This document shows positions 51,677 through 60,363 of a stretch of DNA of 64,000 nucleotides, in pieces; the stretch's first letter is position 1, and each line of letters begins with the position of its first letter. Position numbers and translations under genes: made by a program. The stretch is from Polynucleobacter sp. 73C-SIWE. GTDB taxonomy: Bacteria > Pseudomonadota > Gammaproteobacteria > Burkholderiales > Burkholderiaceae. The stretch spans positions 1,116,001-1,180,000 of the forward strand of contig NZ_JACVOK010000001.1 in assembly GCF_018882465.1 (NCBI RefSeq), read 5' to 3'. The notes beneath the pieces were generated by a model, which saw only the letters and a program-made list of their open reading frames with translations, did no database searches and was not told the DNA's origin.

Positions 51677-53281
51677 ATGACAATTCAATTTAGCACCAAG
51701 ATTTTCCCTCAGGCCGACCTCCAAAGCCCAAAAGCCTTAAATTCCAGTCTAAAAAGCTTGCTAGCGCAAAGTTCTGACTGCTTGGTTTTGGGCTACTCCA
51801 AAGCAGACTTAGATGCTTTTAGCGGCACAAAAGCTGCGAAAAATAAGACTGGATTTTTGGCCGAGCTAGATCATTTACTGGGCGGCTCGGTAGCCCATGC
51901 CAATTTACTAGGCGATCTTGATGACAAGCAATCATCTGTATGTCTTTTGCGTGCTGAAAAATCTTGGACTACAAATGGCGTTAAGGTAAAACGTGTTCTC
52001 CTGCTAGGTACCGGCGACTTGCATCTTGAAAGTGCACGTAGTTTGAATAGTTTTTCAAAAGTGGTGCGTGCAGGATTAAAAGCCTTAAGTGGTGGCTCGA
52101 TTGAAAGTGCGCTCTGGTTTGTGCCGAGCTTTGGACAAAAAGCAGAATTGATTGCAGAAGAAGTGCGTTTAACTATTCAGTATGCCGGTGATCAAGCTTA
52201 TCGTTTTAGTGTACGTCAACCTGCCATGAAATTTAAAGCCAAAGACAAAGCCGACACTTTTAAGCATTTAGTATTTGCAGGCAATAACGCTTGCGCTAAG
52301 GAGCTTAAGTCTGCTGTAGAGCAAGGGCTCGCGATGGTCGAAGGCATGCACCTCGCAAAAGATTTGGGCAATCTTCCCCCAAATGTTTGCACTCCTACTT
52401 ATTTAGCAAAGACTGCTCAAGGCCTCAGTAAAAAAGTTGGCTTGAAGGTCGAAGTGCTTGGCAAAAAGCAAATAGAGGCTTTGGGTATGGGTTCTTTCTT
52501 GTCTGTTGCCCAGGGCTCTGCAACACCTCCTCAATTTATTGTGATGCGTCATCAAGGCGGTAAGGCTAGTGATGCACCGATTGTCTTAGTTGGCAAAGGT
52601 ATTACATTTGATACCGGTGGAATTTCATTAAAACCAGGCGAAGCCATGGATGAGATGAAGTACGACATGTGTGGCGCCGCTTCAGTCATTGGCACCTTGT
52701 ATGCAGCTGGCTTGATGAAGCTCAATAAGAATGTGATCGGCGTGATCCCAACCTGCGAGAACATGCCATCAGGTCAAGCAACTCGTCCTGGTGATATTGT
52801 GAAGAGCATGTCTGGCCAAACTATCGAGATTTTGAATACTGATGCTGAAGGTCGTTTGATTTTGTGTGACGCGCTCACTTATGTTGAGCGCTTTAAGCCA
52901 AAGGCGGTGATTGATATCGCCACATTAACTGGGGCATGCATCATCGCTTTGGGTCATGTACATAGCGGCCTGTTTTCAGAGGATGAAGATTTAGTGAACG
53001 CTCTGACTAAGGCGGGAAAAGCTTCCTTAGATACTGTCTGGCGCTTACCTCTAGATACTGCTTACCATGAGCAGCTCAAGTCCAATTTTGCTGACGTGGC
53101 TAATATTGGCGGGCGCCCCGCAGGTAGCGTTACAGCAGCTTGCTTCTTGTCGCGTTTTACCGAGAAGTACAAGTGGGCTCACTTAGATATTGCGGGGACT
53201 GCCTGGAAGAGTGGTGCAGCCAAAGGTTCTACTGGACGTCCAGTCCCTTTGCTGGTGAACTTCTTGCTTGAGCAGAAGTAA
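51677..53281 (+). CDS. pepA: Leucyl aminopeptidase
   Basis: M17 metallopeptidase of 534 residues. The active site has [17 protein letters not shown] (Lys and metal Asp), [13 protein letters not shown] and the signature [14 protein letters not shown]. The last third has [19 protein letters not shown]. It removes N-terminal residues from peptides. It begins the pepA-holC-lgt run; the pepA-holC pairing is common in proteobacteria. Confidence 0.96.
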   Translation: MTIQFSTKIFPQADLQSPKALNSSLKSLLAQSSDCLVLGYSKADLDAFSGTKAAKNKTGFLAELDHLLGGSVAHANLLGDLDDKQSSVCLLRAEKSWTTNGVKVKRVLLLGTGDLHLESARSLNSFSKVVRAGLKALSGGSIESALWFVPSFGQKAELIAEEVRLTIQYAGDQAYRFSVRQPAMKFKAKDKADTFKHLVFAGNNACAKELKSAVEQGLAMVEGMHLAKDLGNLPPNVCTPTYLAKTAQGLSKKVGLKVEVLGKKQIEALGMGSFLSVAQGSATPPQFIVMRHQGGKASDAPIVLVGKGITFDTGGISLKPGEAMDEMKYDMCGAASVIGTLYAAGLMKLNKNVIGVIPTCENMPSGQATRPGDIVKSMSGQTIEILNTDAEGRLILCDALTYVERFKPKAVIDIATLTGACIIALGHVHSGLFSEDEDLVNALTKAGKASLDTVWRLPLDTAYHEQLKSNFADVANIGGRPAGSVTAACFLSRFTEKYKWAHLDIAGTAWKSGAAKGSTGRPVPLLVNFLLEQK

Positions 53282-53295
53282 GTTTTTCTCCTGAT

Positions 53296-53760
53296 ATGGC
53301 TCGCATCGACTTTCATAGCAATGTAGCTGATAAGCTGGAATACGTCTGTCGTTTAACGCGCAAAATTTGGAGCGCTACTGCTGTAGGTCAACCTGTGCGC
53401 AATATCATCATGGTTGGCGAGAAAGCTGACCTCAAAAAATTAGATGAGCTACTTTGGACTTTCAGTGGTACTGATTTTTTACCGCATTGCTTTATCGATG
53501 ATGAAGCTGCAGCTGATACTCCGATAGTCTTGACCGATGATTTTGCTTCTCCAGACCTAGCGGGGGTGCCTCATGCCGATGTCATGATTCATCTAGGAAT
53601 GCGAATGCCCCAAGATGTAGCCGCATTAGTTGCCCGCTTCCCTCGCATTGTTGAGGTGGTTACAGTTGATGAGGCAGAGCGCCTAGCAGGGCGCGAGCGT
53701 TATAAGGCGTATCGCGACCTTGGTCACGAGCTGCATAATTTTGACCAATCAAAGAGTTAA
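53296..53760 (+). CDS. holC: DNA polymerase III chi subunit
   Basis: Protein of 154 residues: RIDFHSNVADKLEYVCRLTRKIW, LLWTFSGTDFLPHCF and PIVLTDD. Chi links the clamp loader to SSB at the replication fork. It starts 14 bases after pepA and is followed three bases later by lgt. Confidence 0.9.
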   Translation: MARIDFHSNVADKLEYVCRLTRKIWSATAVGQPVRNIIMVGEKADLKKLDELLWTFSGTDFLPHCFIDDEAAADTPIVLTDDFASPDLAGVPHADVMIHLGMRMPQDVAALVARFPRIVEVVTVDEAERLAGRERYKAYRDLGHELHNFDQSKS

Positions 53761-53763
53761 GGT

Positions 53764-54555
53764 ATGTTGATTCATCCCCAGTTTGATCCAGCTGCAATTC
53801 GCATTGGATCATTTGCGATTCATTGGTATGGCCTGATGTATCTCATGGCCTTTGCACAGTTTTTATTATTAGGTCGTCTACGTATCCGTGCGCCACGCTA
53901 TCAAGCATTAGATTGGGGCTATAAGGATTTGGAAGATCTATTATTTGCAGGCGTCTTAGGCGTTGTTCTTGGAGGCCGTCTAGGTTATGTCCTGTTTTAT
54001 ATGCCCGGCCATTATCTTACTAACCCTTTAGATATTCTGAAAATTTGGGAAGGCGGCATGTCTTTTCACGGCGGCTTATTGGGCGTCTTGACTGCCTTGT
54101 ATTGGTTTGCCAAAAAACGGAACACTACTTTTTTTGTTGTGAGTGATTTGGTAGCGCCTCTAGTGCCCTTTGGTTTGGCCTTTGGTCGCTTAGGCAACTT
54201 TATTAATGGCGAGTTGTGGGGGCGTCCTACAGATCTGCCTTGGGCCATGGTGTTTCCGCTGGTCGATAGCATCCCGCGCCACCCATCTCAAATTTACCAA
54301 TTTCTGGGCGAAGGTATTTTGTTGGGGGTGGTGCTGTGGATTTACTCTGGCAAGCAGCATCGTGTAGGTCAGGTCTCAGGACTTTTCTTATTGGGTTATG
54401 GCGTCTGTCGCTTCCTAGCGGAATATGCGCGTGAACCAGATGCCTTTCTCGGGCTGCTAGGCTTGGGTTTATCAATGGGGCAATGGTTATGTTTGCCGAT
54501 GATGCTCTTCGGTGTTTACCTCATGACGGCATTTAAATCTAAGTTCAACGCATAA
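53764..54555 (+). CDS. lgt: Prolipoprotein diacylglyceryl transferase
   Basis: Inner-membrane enzyme of 263 residues with about seven spans. It has [32 protein letters not shown] with the active-site His, and the signature [17 protein letters not shown]. It transfers diacylglyceryl from phosphatidylglycerol to the lipobox Cys of lipoproteins, such as the diheme cytochrome at 5813-6547. Confidence 0.95.
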   Translation: MLIHPQFDPAAIRIGSFAIHWYGLMYLMAFAQFLLLGRLRIRAPRYQALDWGYKDLEDLLFAGVLGVVLGGRLGYVLFYMPGHYLTNPLDILKIWEGGMSFHGGLLGVLTALYWFAKKRNTTFFVVSDLVAPLVPFGLAFGRLGNFINGELWGRPTDLPWAMVFPLVDSIPRHPSQIYQFLGEGILLGVVLWIYSGKQHRVGQVSGLFLLGYGVCRFLAEYAREPDAFLGLLGLGLSMGQWLCLPMMLFGVYLMTAFKSKFNA

Positions 54556-54708
54556 AAAATGCCTCAGGCTTCAAGTAGTTATGTTGCAACGCAATAATAT
54601 CTAAATACCTATATTCTCTAGATACAATCACAGCTTCATTGATTTCCTTGCCTTTGCAGGAATACATTGATTTATGGATTTTGTAGGTAGTATTTCTGAA
54701 AAGACCTC

Positions 54709-56013
54709 ATGCTTGAAAAGTTAGCAAAAGCCCGATATTTTTCGCGCGTTACCGGTGCGGTCAATCGCCTCATTTCTGAGCGCGGCGAGTCTAATGCCGT
54801 CAGTATGGCTGATGAGGTCATTGATAACTATCGTAAGTTATCTAAAGATCAGCACGCAAAGTTTTTTACTTTCTTATTTCAAAAACTCAATCCAGACCCT
54901 GCAGCAGTAATGGCTGCAGCGCAAAATTTTTCTGCGGAAGGTAATGCTCGCAACTATATTAAATTGCAGCGGGTTGCTGAGCCACCACGACAAGAATTGT
55001 TTCGTCGCCTAAATCGCGCAACAGATGGTACTGCTGCATTAGTGGCCATGCGTCGTGATCTTTTGCAACTACTAGATAAACAGCCTGAGTTAACTGCCGT
55101 AGATTTTGACTTACGCCACCTGCTTTCTTCCTGGTTTAATCCTGGCTTTTTGAAGATGCATCGGGTTGATTGGAAATCGCCTGCAGAGGTCTTAGAAAAA
55201 CTCATTCAACATGAAGCGGTACATGCGATTGATGGCTGGGATGACCTGCGCCGCCGCCTGCAGCCTGATCGCAGATGCTTTGCCTTCTTTCATCCTCAGT
55301 TACCCAATGAGCCATTGATCTTCGTTGAGGTGGCATTGCTGCCTGAGATCCCCGCAGTGATTACGCCGCTTGTGGATAAAAAAGCAGAAACAGTTCATCA
55401 AACCTCTAATTACAAAGTAGCAGCCTTTTATTCCATCAGTAACTGCGAACCTGGATTACGCGGCGTCTCTATGGGTAACTTCTTAATTAAGCGGGTTGCT
55501 GAGCAATTGCATGCAGAGTTTCCTGGCCTAAAAACTTTTGTGACCTTGTCACCCATTCCTGGATTTATTGACTGGGTAGCTAGCGGTGCTGATATTGGTG
55601 GTGAAAAAGCCAGCGTACAACTCAAGCCTGCCATTAGAACTGCACGCGAGCAGGCACTAGAAATTATCGGTCTAGAGAAGCGGTCTTGGACTGAGCGCTT
55701 AAGTTCTGGATGGCATCCTGATAATGCGACTGAAAAAGAAAAATCTGCATTAATGTGTCTGGCGAGTATTTATTTAGGTCTTGGTTCTGCTGGCCGTAAT
55801 GGCAATCCGGTGGCTAAGTTTCACCTAGGCAATGGAGCAAGATTGCATCAAATTAATTGGGCAGGAGACCTTTCTCGCAAAGGCTTACGCCAATCAGCGG
55901 CATTAATGGTTAACTATCTATACGATCTTTCTTCCGTAGAGGAAAACCACGAGCGGTTTACCCTGGGGGAGATTGATTATTCAAGGGCGGTGGGCCGTTT
56001 AATGACCCCCTGA
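54709..56013 (+). CDS. Malonyl-CoA decarboxylase
   Basis: Protein of 434 residues without targeting sequence. An N-terminal helical domain (about 1-130) precedes a GNAT-fold catalytic domain with HEAVHAIDGWDDLRRRL, FYSISNCEPGLRGVSMGNFLIK, TLSPIPGF and KFHLGNGARL. It converts malonyl-CoA to acetyl-CoA and CO2. It is followed by a Bug receptor and malonyl-CoA synthetase on the same strand, forming a malonate catabolic set. Confidence 0.92.
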   Translation: MLEKLAKARYFSRVTGAVNRLISERGESNAVSMADEVIDNYRKLSKDQHAKFFTFLFQKLNPDPAAVMAAAQNFSAEGNARNYIKLQRVAEPPRQELFRRLNRATDGTAALVAMRRDLLQLLDKQPELTAVDFDLRHLLSSWFNPGFLKMHRVDWKSPAEVLEKLIQHEAVHAIDGWDDLRRRLQPDRRCFAFFHPQLPNEPLIFVEVALLPEIPAVITPLVDKKAETVHQTSNYKVAAFYSISNCEPGLRGVSMGNFLIKRVAEQLHAEFPGLKTFVTLSPIPGFIDWVASGADIGGEKASVQLKPAIRTAREQALEIIGLEKRSWTERLSSGWHPDNATEKEKSALMCLASIYLGLGSAGRNGNPVAKFHLGNGARLHQINWAGDLSRKGLRQSAALMVNYLYDLSSVEENHERFTLGEIDYSRAVGRLMTP

Positions 56014-56177
56014 TGAGGAGTTTTGGAGGAGACTTACCAAGGCAGAGTTCGTAGAGTATTCGTCTTGGGCCTAGATGGAGTAAGCTTGTCGGCATAAAGT
56101 AGTAATAAAGAAGGTTTTATTAATGTAGCAATCTTGAATATATAGCCGATAAAAACGGCAAGTGGAGGAGACAAAAA

Positions 56178-57161
56178 ATGTTGAAGCAATTGAGATTTGC
56201 AAGCCTGGTAAAGCAGGCTCTATTATTGGTTTGTGCTGCACCTTTAGTGGTAATGGCTCAAGAATGGCCAGTAAAACAAGTTACGTTCCTAAACCCGTTC
56301 CCTGCTGGAGGCGGAACTGATGCCTTTGCAAGACCTTTGGCTGCCCAGTTAACCGAGCAGCTTGGCAAACAATTTATCATCGACAATCGTGGTGGTGCTG
56401 GGGGCACAGTTGGCGCCTCGGTTGCTGCAAAAGCAGCCCCAGATGGTTACACCTGGTTCATTGGTGCAACACATCACACTATTGCGCCATCAATGTACAA
56501 GAACCTCGATTACGACATTGAGAAAAGTTTTATTCCAGTAGCCATGTTGGCAAACGTTCCCCAGGTATTAGTGGTGAACCCGCAGCGTGTTAGCGCTCGT
56601 AATGCTAAGGAATTCATTGATCTGATGAAGAAGAATCCTGGCAAATATAACTTTGCTAGTGCTGGTAGCGGTACCGTCCATCACCTGGCTGGCGAGCTCT
56701 TTAAGATTCAAACTGGTACCTTCATTACCCATATTCCCTACCGTGGTGCCGGTCCTGCAATGAACGACTTGCTTGCAGGTCAGATTGATTTAGAGTTTGA
56801 TGGCTTAGCTACTTCAGCACCCCAAATTAATGCTGGGAAGTTGGTGGCAATTGCTGTAGCCTCAAACAAACGTTCACCTGCCATTCCAAATGTACCTACA
56901 TTCCAAGAGGCGGGCTTGCCAGACTATGTTGTCTCAACTTGGTACTCAATTTTTGCCCCAGCAGGCACTCCTAAGCCCATCGTCGATAAGATGATTGCTG
57001 AGGTTCAAAAAGCGCTTAATACTCCTAAGCTCAAAGCAATTTGGGAAAAGAATGGATCTGATACTCCTAACCTCTATGGCGAGGCTTTTGGTAAGCAGGT
57101 AAGTGCTGACGTTACTCGTTGGTCTTCAGTGGTTAAGAAATCTGGCGCTACCCTAGACTGA
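56178..57161 (+). CDS. Bug-type periplasmic solute receptor (TctC family)
   Basis: Exported binding protein of 327 residues. The signal peptide runs to about residue 27 (VVMAQ). Family blocks are WPVKQVTFLNPFPAGGGTDAFARPLA, QFIIDNRGGAGGTVGA and THIPYRGAGPAMNDLLAGQIDL. Bug proteins bind carboxylates for tripartite tricarboxylate transporters or signalling. Here the neighbours suggest malonate as the ligand. No TctA/TctB membrane genes are beside it. A strong GGAGGAG ribosome-binding site precedes the ATG. Confidence 0.87.
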   Translation: MLKQLRFASLVKQALLLVCAAPLVVMAQEWPVKQVTFLNPFPAGGGTDAFARPLAAQLTEQLGKQFIIDNRGGAGGTVGASVAAKAAPDGYTWFIGATHHTIAPSMYKNLDYDIEKSFIPVAMLANVPQVLVVNPQRVSARNAKEFIDLMKKNPGKYNFASAGSGTVHHLAGELFKIQTGTFITHIPYRGAGPAMNDLLAGQIDLEFDGLATSAPQINAGKLVAIAVASNKRSPAIPNVPTFQEAGLPDYVVSTWYSIFAPAGTPKPIVDKMIAEVQKALNTPKLKAIWEKNGSDTPNLYGEAFGKQVSADVTRWSSVVKKSGATLD

Positions 57162-57199
57162 TCTATCGCTGCAATTACTAGACTGTATTCGGGGCCTTA

Positions 57200-58723
57200 A
57201 TGAATTTATATTCTTTACTGGAAAAGGGATTTCCAAAAGATAAGAAAACATGCGCGTTAGAAACGCATGATGGTTTGTATTACTCCTGGGCTGACCTTGA
57301 GGGTGCCACCGCCAAGATGGCAAACCTTCTCAAGAGTCTTAAGCTGCCTGCTGGTTCTCGGGTTGCTGTCCAGGTCGAGAAATCTCCTGAGGCTCTCTTT
57401 TTGTATTTAGCTACGATTCGTGCCGGCTATGTTTATCTGCCGCTTAATACTGCCTATCAGTCCGCTGAAATCCAGTACTTTTTGGAGAATGCTGAGCCAG
57501 CAGTAGTGGTGTGCAGTAGTAAGAATTATTCTTGGGTATCTAAGGCAGCCGCCAAAGCGGGCACCAAGCATGTCTTTACCCTCGATGAAAATCGTACAGG
57601 GACATTGCTGGAGCGTGCAGGCGGTTTGAGTGATAAGTTCTCAACGGTCTCCGCTAAGGATGATGACCTCGCAGCCATTCTATATACCTCAGGCACTACT
57701 GGCCGTAGCAAGGGCGCGATGTTGACGCATAAAAACTTGGGTAGTAATGCTCAAGTTTTACAAAAATTCTGGGGTTGGAAAAAAGGTGATGTGCTGCTAC
57801 ATGCATTGCCTATTTTCCACGTTCATGGATTATTTGTCGCAGCTCATGGTGCATTGGTTAACGGAAGCAAGATGATTTGGTTGCCACGTTTAGATACGGC
57901 TCAACTGATTAAGCATATGCCTGCATCCACAGTAATGATGGGCGTGCCTACTTTCTATGTACGTTTGTTGGCTGACAAAGGTTTTAACAAGAAGGTGGCG
58001 CGTAATATGCGCTTGTTCATTTCTGGTTCAGCGCCATTATTGACAGAAACATTTAATACCTTCAAGCAAGTAATTGGTCAGCCAATCTTGGAGCGTTACG
58101 GTATGAGTGAAACAGTCATGTTAGTTTCTAATCCGTATAAGGGTGCTCGTGTCGGCGGTTCTGTTGGCTTGCCATTGCCTGGTGTCAAGGTAAGGGTTGT
58201 GAATGAAAATAATAAGCCATGTGGTGTAGACGAAATTGGTAGCATCCAAGTCAAAGGCCCAAACATATTTAAGGGCTACTGGCGCATGCCTGAGAAAACT
58301 GCAGAAGAATTTACGAAAGACGGCTGGTTTAAGACTGGTGACGTTGGACGTTGGGGTGGCGATGCCAATGGCGGCAAAGCGCCAAAAGACTACTTATGCA
58401 TCGTTGGTCGCAGTAAGGATCTCATTATTTCTGGTGGTTACAACGTATATCCAAAAGAAATCGAAGGCTTTATTGACGACATGGATGGTGTAGATGAGAG
58501 TGCCGTGATTGGCATTCCGCATCCTGACTTTGGCGAGGCTGTCATGGCGATAGTGGTGCCTAAAGCTGGCGCGAAGTTAAATGCAGAAGCAATGATTGCA
58601 ACACTCAAAACGCAGATTGCTAATTTTAAGATTCCAAAGCGCTTGGAAATTGTTGCTGACTTACCGCGTAATGCTATGGGTAAGGTACAAAAGAATATCT
58701 TGCGTCAGCAGTACACGCAGTAA
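57200..58723 (+). CDS. matB: Malonyl-CoA synthetase
   Basis: AMP-forming acyl-CoA synthetase of 507 residues. It has the P-loop YTSGTTGRSKGAMLTH, HALPIFHVHGLFVA, RYGMSETVML, the hinge TGDVG region, SGGYNVYPKEIE, and the C-terminal catalytic Lys in NAMGKVQKN. HVHGLF and the malonate-pocket RLFISGSAPL fit MatB. It activates malonate for the decarboxylase encoded two genes earlier. Confidence 0.88.
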   Translation: MNLYSLLEKGFPKDKKTCALETHDGLYYSWADLEGATAKMANLLKSLKLPAGSRVAVQVEKSPEALFLYLATIRAGYVYLPLNTAYQSAEIQYFLENAEPAVVVCSSKNYSWVSKAAAKAGTKHVFTLDENRTGTLLERAGGLSDKFSTVSAKDDDLAAILYTSGTTGRSKGAMLTHKNLGSNAQVLQKFWGWKKGDVLLHALPIFHVHGLFVAAHGALVNGSKMIWLPRLDTAQLIKHMPASTVMMGVPTFYVRLLADKGFNKKVARNMRLFISGSAPLLTETFNTFKQVIGQPILERYGMSETVMLVSNPYKGARVGGSVGLPLPGVKVRVVNENNKPCGVDEIGSIQVKGPNIFKGYWRMPEKTAEEFTKDGWFKTGDVGRWGGDANGGKAPKDYLCIVGRSKDLIISGGYNVYPKEIEGFIDDMDGVDESAVIGIPHPDFGEAVMAIVVPKAGAKLNAEAMIATLKTQIANFKIPKRLEIVADLPRNAMGKVQKNILRQQYTQ

Positions 58724-59542
58724 TTAGAAGCCAAATGCCTTGCGGCTTTCATTGAACATGAACGCTGCAAGGAAAAACAACATGACGCCGAAGATGCGTT
58801 TGAGCTGAGCAACATTAAGCTTGCGCGCCATCTTGGCTCCTAGTGGAGCAGTGAAGATGCTGACTGCCACGATGCATGCAACGGCTGGCACGTATACAAA
58901 ACCTAATGATCCAGTAGGAAGGTTGGGGTAGTCCCAGCTACCATACATATAACCTATGGTTGCTGCTGCTGCAATCGGAAATCCTAAGCCAGAAGAGCTT
59001 GCCATTGCAACGTGGGGTTTAACGTTGCACCAAAGCATAAAGGGTACCGTAATAAATGCGCCGCCTGCGCCAACTAAACTGGATAGGCAACCCGCAAAGG
59101 CTCCGAATGAAAATAATCCTAGTTTGCCTGGTAACTCACGACCAGCCCCCGGCTTTTTATTGAGAATCATCTGAATAGAAGTATAAACAATGAAGATGGC
59201 AAAAAAGAGAGATAGCCATGAAGTATTGAGCGCCTCAAAAATTTCACTTCCACCAATGAGACTCCCTGCAACCAATCCAGGGCTAAATGCAGCAACCAGC
59301 TTCCAATCAATCGAGCCATGTTTGTGATGCGCCCAAATTGCAGAGGTTGTTGTAAATAGTATGGTAGCCATTCCGGTTGCAATTGCCATGTGCACGATGA
59401 CGCTTTGATCAAAATTCAGATGATTGAACACTAAGATCATGAAGGGCACGAGGATCATGCCGCCACCGATGCCAAGAAGCCCCGCCAGAAAGCCTGCGAT
59501 GCTACCGCATAGCATAAGCATTGCAATATCAGTTAGTAACAT
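58724..59542 (-). CDS. TauE/SafE family membrane transporter
   Basis: Protein of 272 residues with about eight hydrophobic segments and the paired family motifs LAGLLGIGGGMILVPFM and LSSLVGAGGAFITVPFM. The family exports or takes up sulfite, sulfonates and other small anions. The gene ends against the matB stop with no gap. A role in malonate or sulfoacetate transport is possible, but nothing in the sequence decides this. Confidence 0.85.
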   Translation of the reverse strand: MLLTDIAMLMLCGSIAGFLAGLLGIGGGMILVPFMILVFNHLNFDQSVIVHMAIATGMATILFTTTSAIWAHHKHGSIDWKLVAAFSPGLVAGSLIGGSEIFEALNTSWLSLFFAIFIVYTSIQMILNKKPGAGRELPGKLGLFSFGAFAGCLSSLVGAGGAFITVPFMLWCNVKPHVAMASSSGLGFPIAAAATIGYMYGSWDYPNLPTGSLGFVYVPAVACIVAVSIFTAPLGAKMARKLNVAQLKRIFGVMLFFLAAFMFNESRKAFGF

Positions 59543-59549
59543 GAATTCC

Positions 59550-59730
59550 CCGCCTTGGCCGCTAGGCCGTCATCCTGAACCCTAAGGTTCAAGGTGGAAC
59601 GGCTACTCTGTTTCGGGTGCATTAAGTGATTCAGGGAGTAACCAAGTCTAAGTTGGCACTGTGAATCAGCAAAACGCTCACGCCCACAAGGTAAAGATCG
59701 TTCCGGATGCTTGCGCATCGGTTCAAGGAA
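59550..59730 (-). ncRNA. ssrS: 6S RNA
   Basis: The minus strand between zapA and the TauE gene carries the conserved 3' element CACCTTGAACC..GGGTTCAGGATGA followed by CGGCCTAGCGGCCAAGG, closely matching the E. coli 6S 3' half. Near the 5' end CCTTGAACCGATGCGCAAGC can pair with the 3' CGGCCAAGG. The position right after zapA is the classical 6S location. The RNA mimics an open promoter and sequesters sigma-70 RNA polymerase in stationary phase. Ends are approximate by about ten bases, and the 5' end may overlap the zapA stop. Confidence 0.88.
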
Positions 59731-60079
59731 CTATTGGCCTTGGCGAACCAGGCAGGGAAAGGGTTTGCATCAAAGCATCTACTTGATCTTCAAGGGTATG
59801 GATTTCTGCTTGAAGTCTTGCAACTTCATCAGAACTTACATTAGAAGGAGGGCTTTGTTGCGATTGTGTTTGTAGCTTAATAAGATCACCAGCAATTTTA
59901 AGTGCCGCCATCATACTAGCTCGCTCAATGCTGCGGTTACCGCCACTAATAGCTAATTGAATCTGTTCATCAACCAATACGCATGCTGCACGAAGCAAAG
60001 ACTCGTGTTCTGTGCTGGTAGCAAGAGTAATCTTTTGTCCAGCTAGGGTTACTTCAATGCGTTGTTGGCTCACTATCAT
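59723..60079 (-). CDS. zapA: Cell division protein ZapA
   Basis: Protein of 118 residues from the ATG at 60079. QRIEVTLAGQKITLAT is the ZapA fold start, then RAACVLVDEQIQLA, and a C-terminal coiled coil DEVARLQAEIHTLEDQVDALM. It cross-links FtsZ filaments at the division ring. A GTG two codons on is also possible. It overlaps the preceding coiled-coil gene by about 26 bases and is followed by 6S RNA. Confidence 0.92.
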   Translation of the reverse strand: MIVSQQRIEVTLAGQKITLATSTEHESLLRAACVLVDEQIQLAISGGNRSIERASMMAALKIAGDLIKLQTQSQQSPPSNVSSDEVARLQAEIHTLEDQVDALMQTLSLPGSPRPIVP

Positions 60080-60335
60080 CCTCTGCGTTGGTGGGTGGAA
60101 TAGCTTCGCCAAGTAAATTCAGTTGGCGGCCATCACTTTGTTCTGGTAAGCGACTCAAGATGTGTTGAATGCGCTTCTGTGCACCCTCAATTTTTCCCTC
60201 AAGCTGAACCCGGTTCTGCGATAGATTTTTAACAGCATCAGAAACTAATGCAATCTTTTCAGATAGGCGTTGAATGGATGCGCTGAGGGCATCCAGATCT
60301 ACATCGCCAGAGGAAAGAGGGTTTGGCTCATTCAT
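60054..60335 (-). CDS. Small coiled-coil protein next to zapA
   Basis: Acidic-tailed protein of 93 residues with a central helix of heptad character at about 14-62 (LDALSASIQRLSEKIALVSDAVKNL-type pattern) and a disordered C-terminus. It resembles the ZapB-like or TIGR02449 proteins encoded before zapA in many proteobacteria, and so may act with ZapA in the divisome. The sequence is too simple to be sure. The overlap with zapA implies translational coupling. Confidence 0.7.
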   Translation of the reverse strand: MNEPNPLSSGDVDLDALSASIQRLSEKIALVSDAVKNLSQNRVQLEGKIEGAQKRIQHILSRLPEQSDGRQLNLLGEAIPPTNAEDDSEPTTH

Positions 60336-60363
60336 ACTGGCATTGTAGTCTGAAAATAGAGGC

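Noticed and set aside
59533..59718. Minus-strand frame of 61 codons after zapA
   Set aside because: It lies inside the 6S RNA and its sequence conservation is explained by the RNA.
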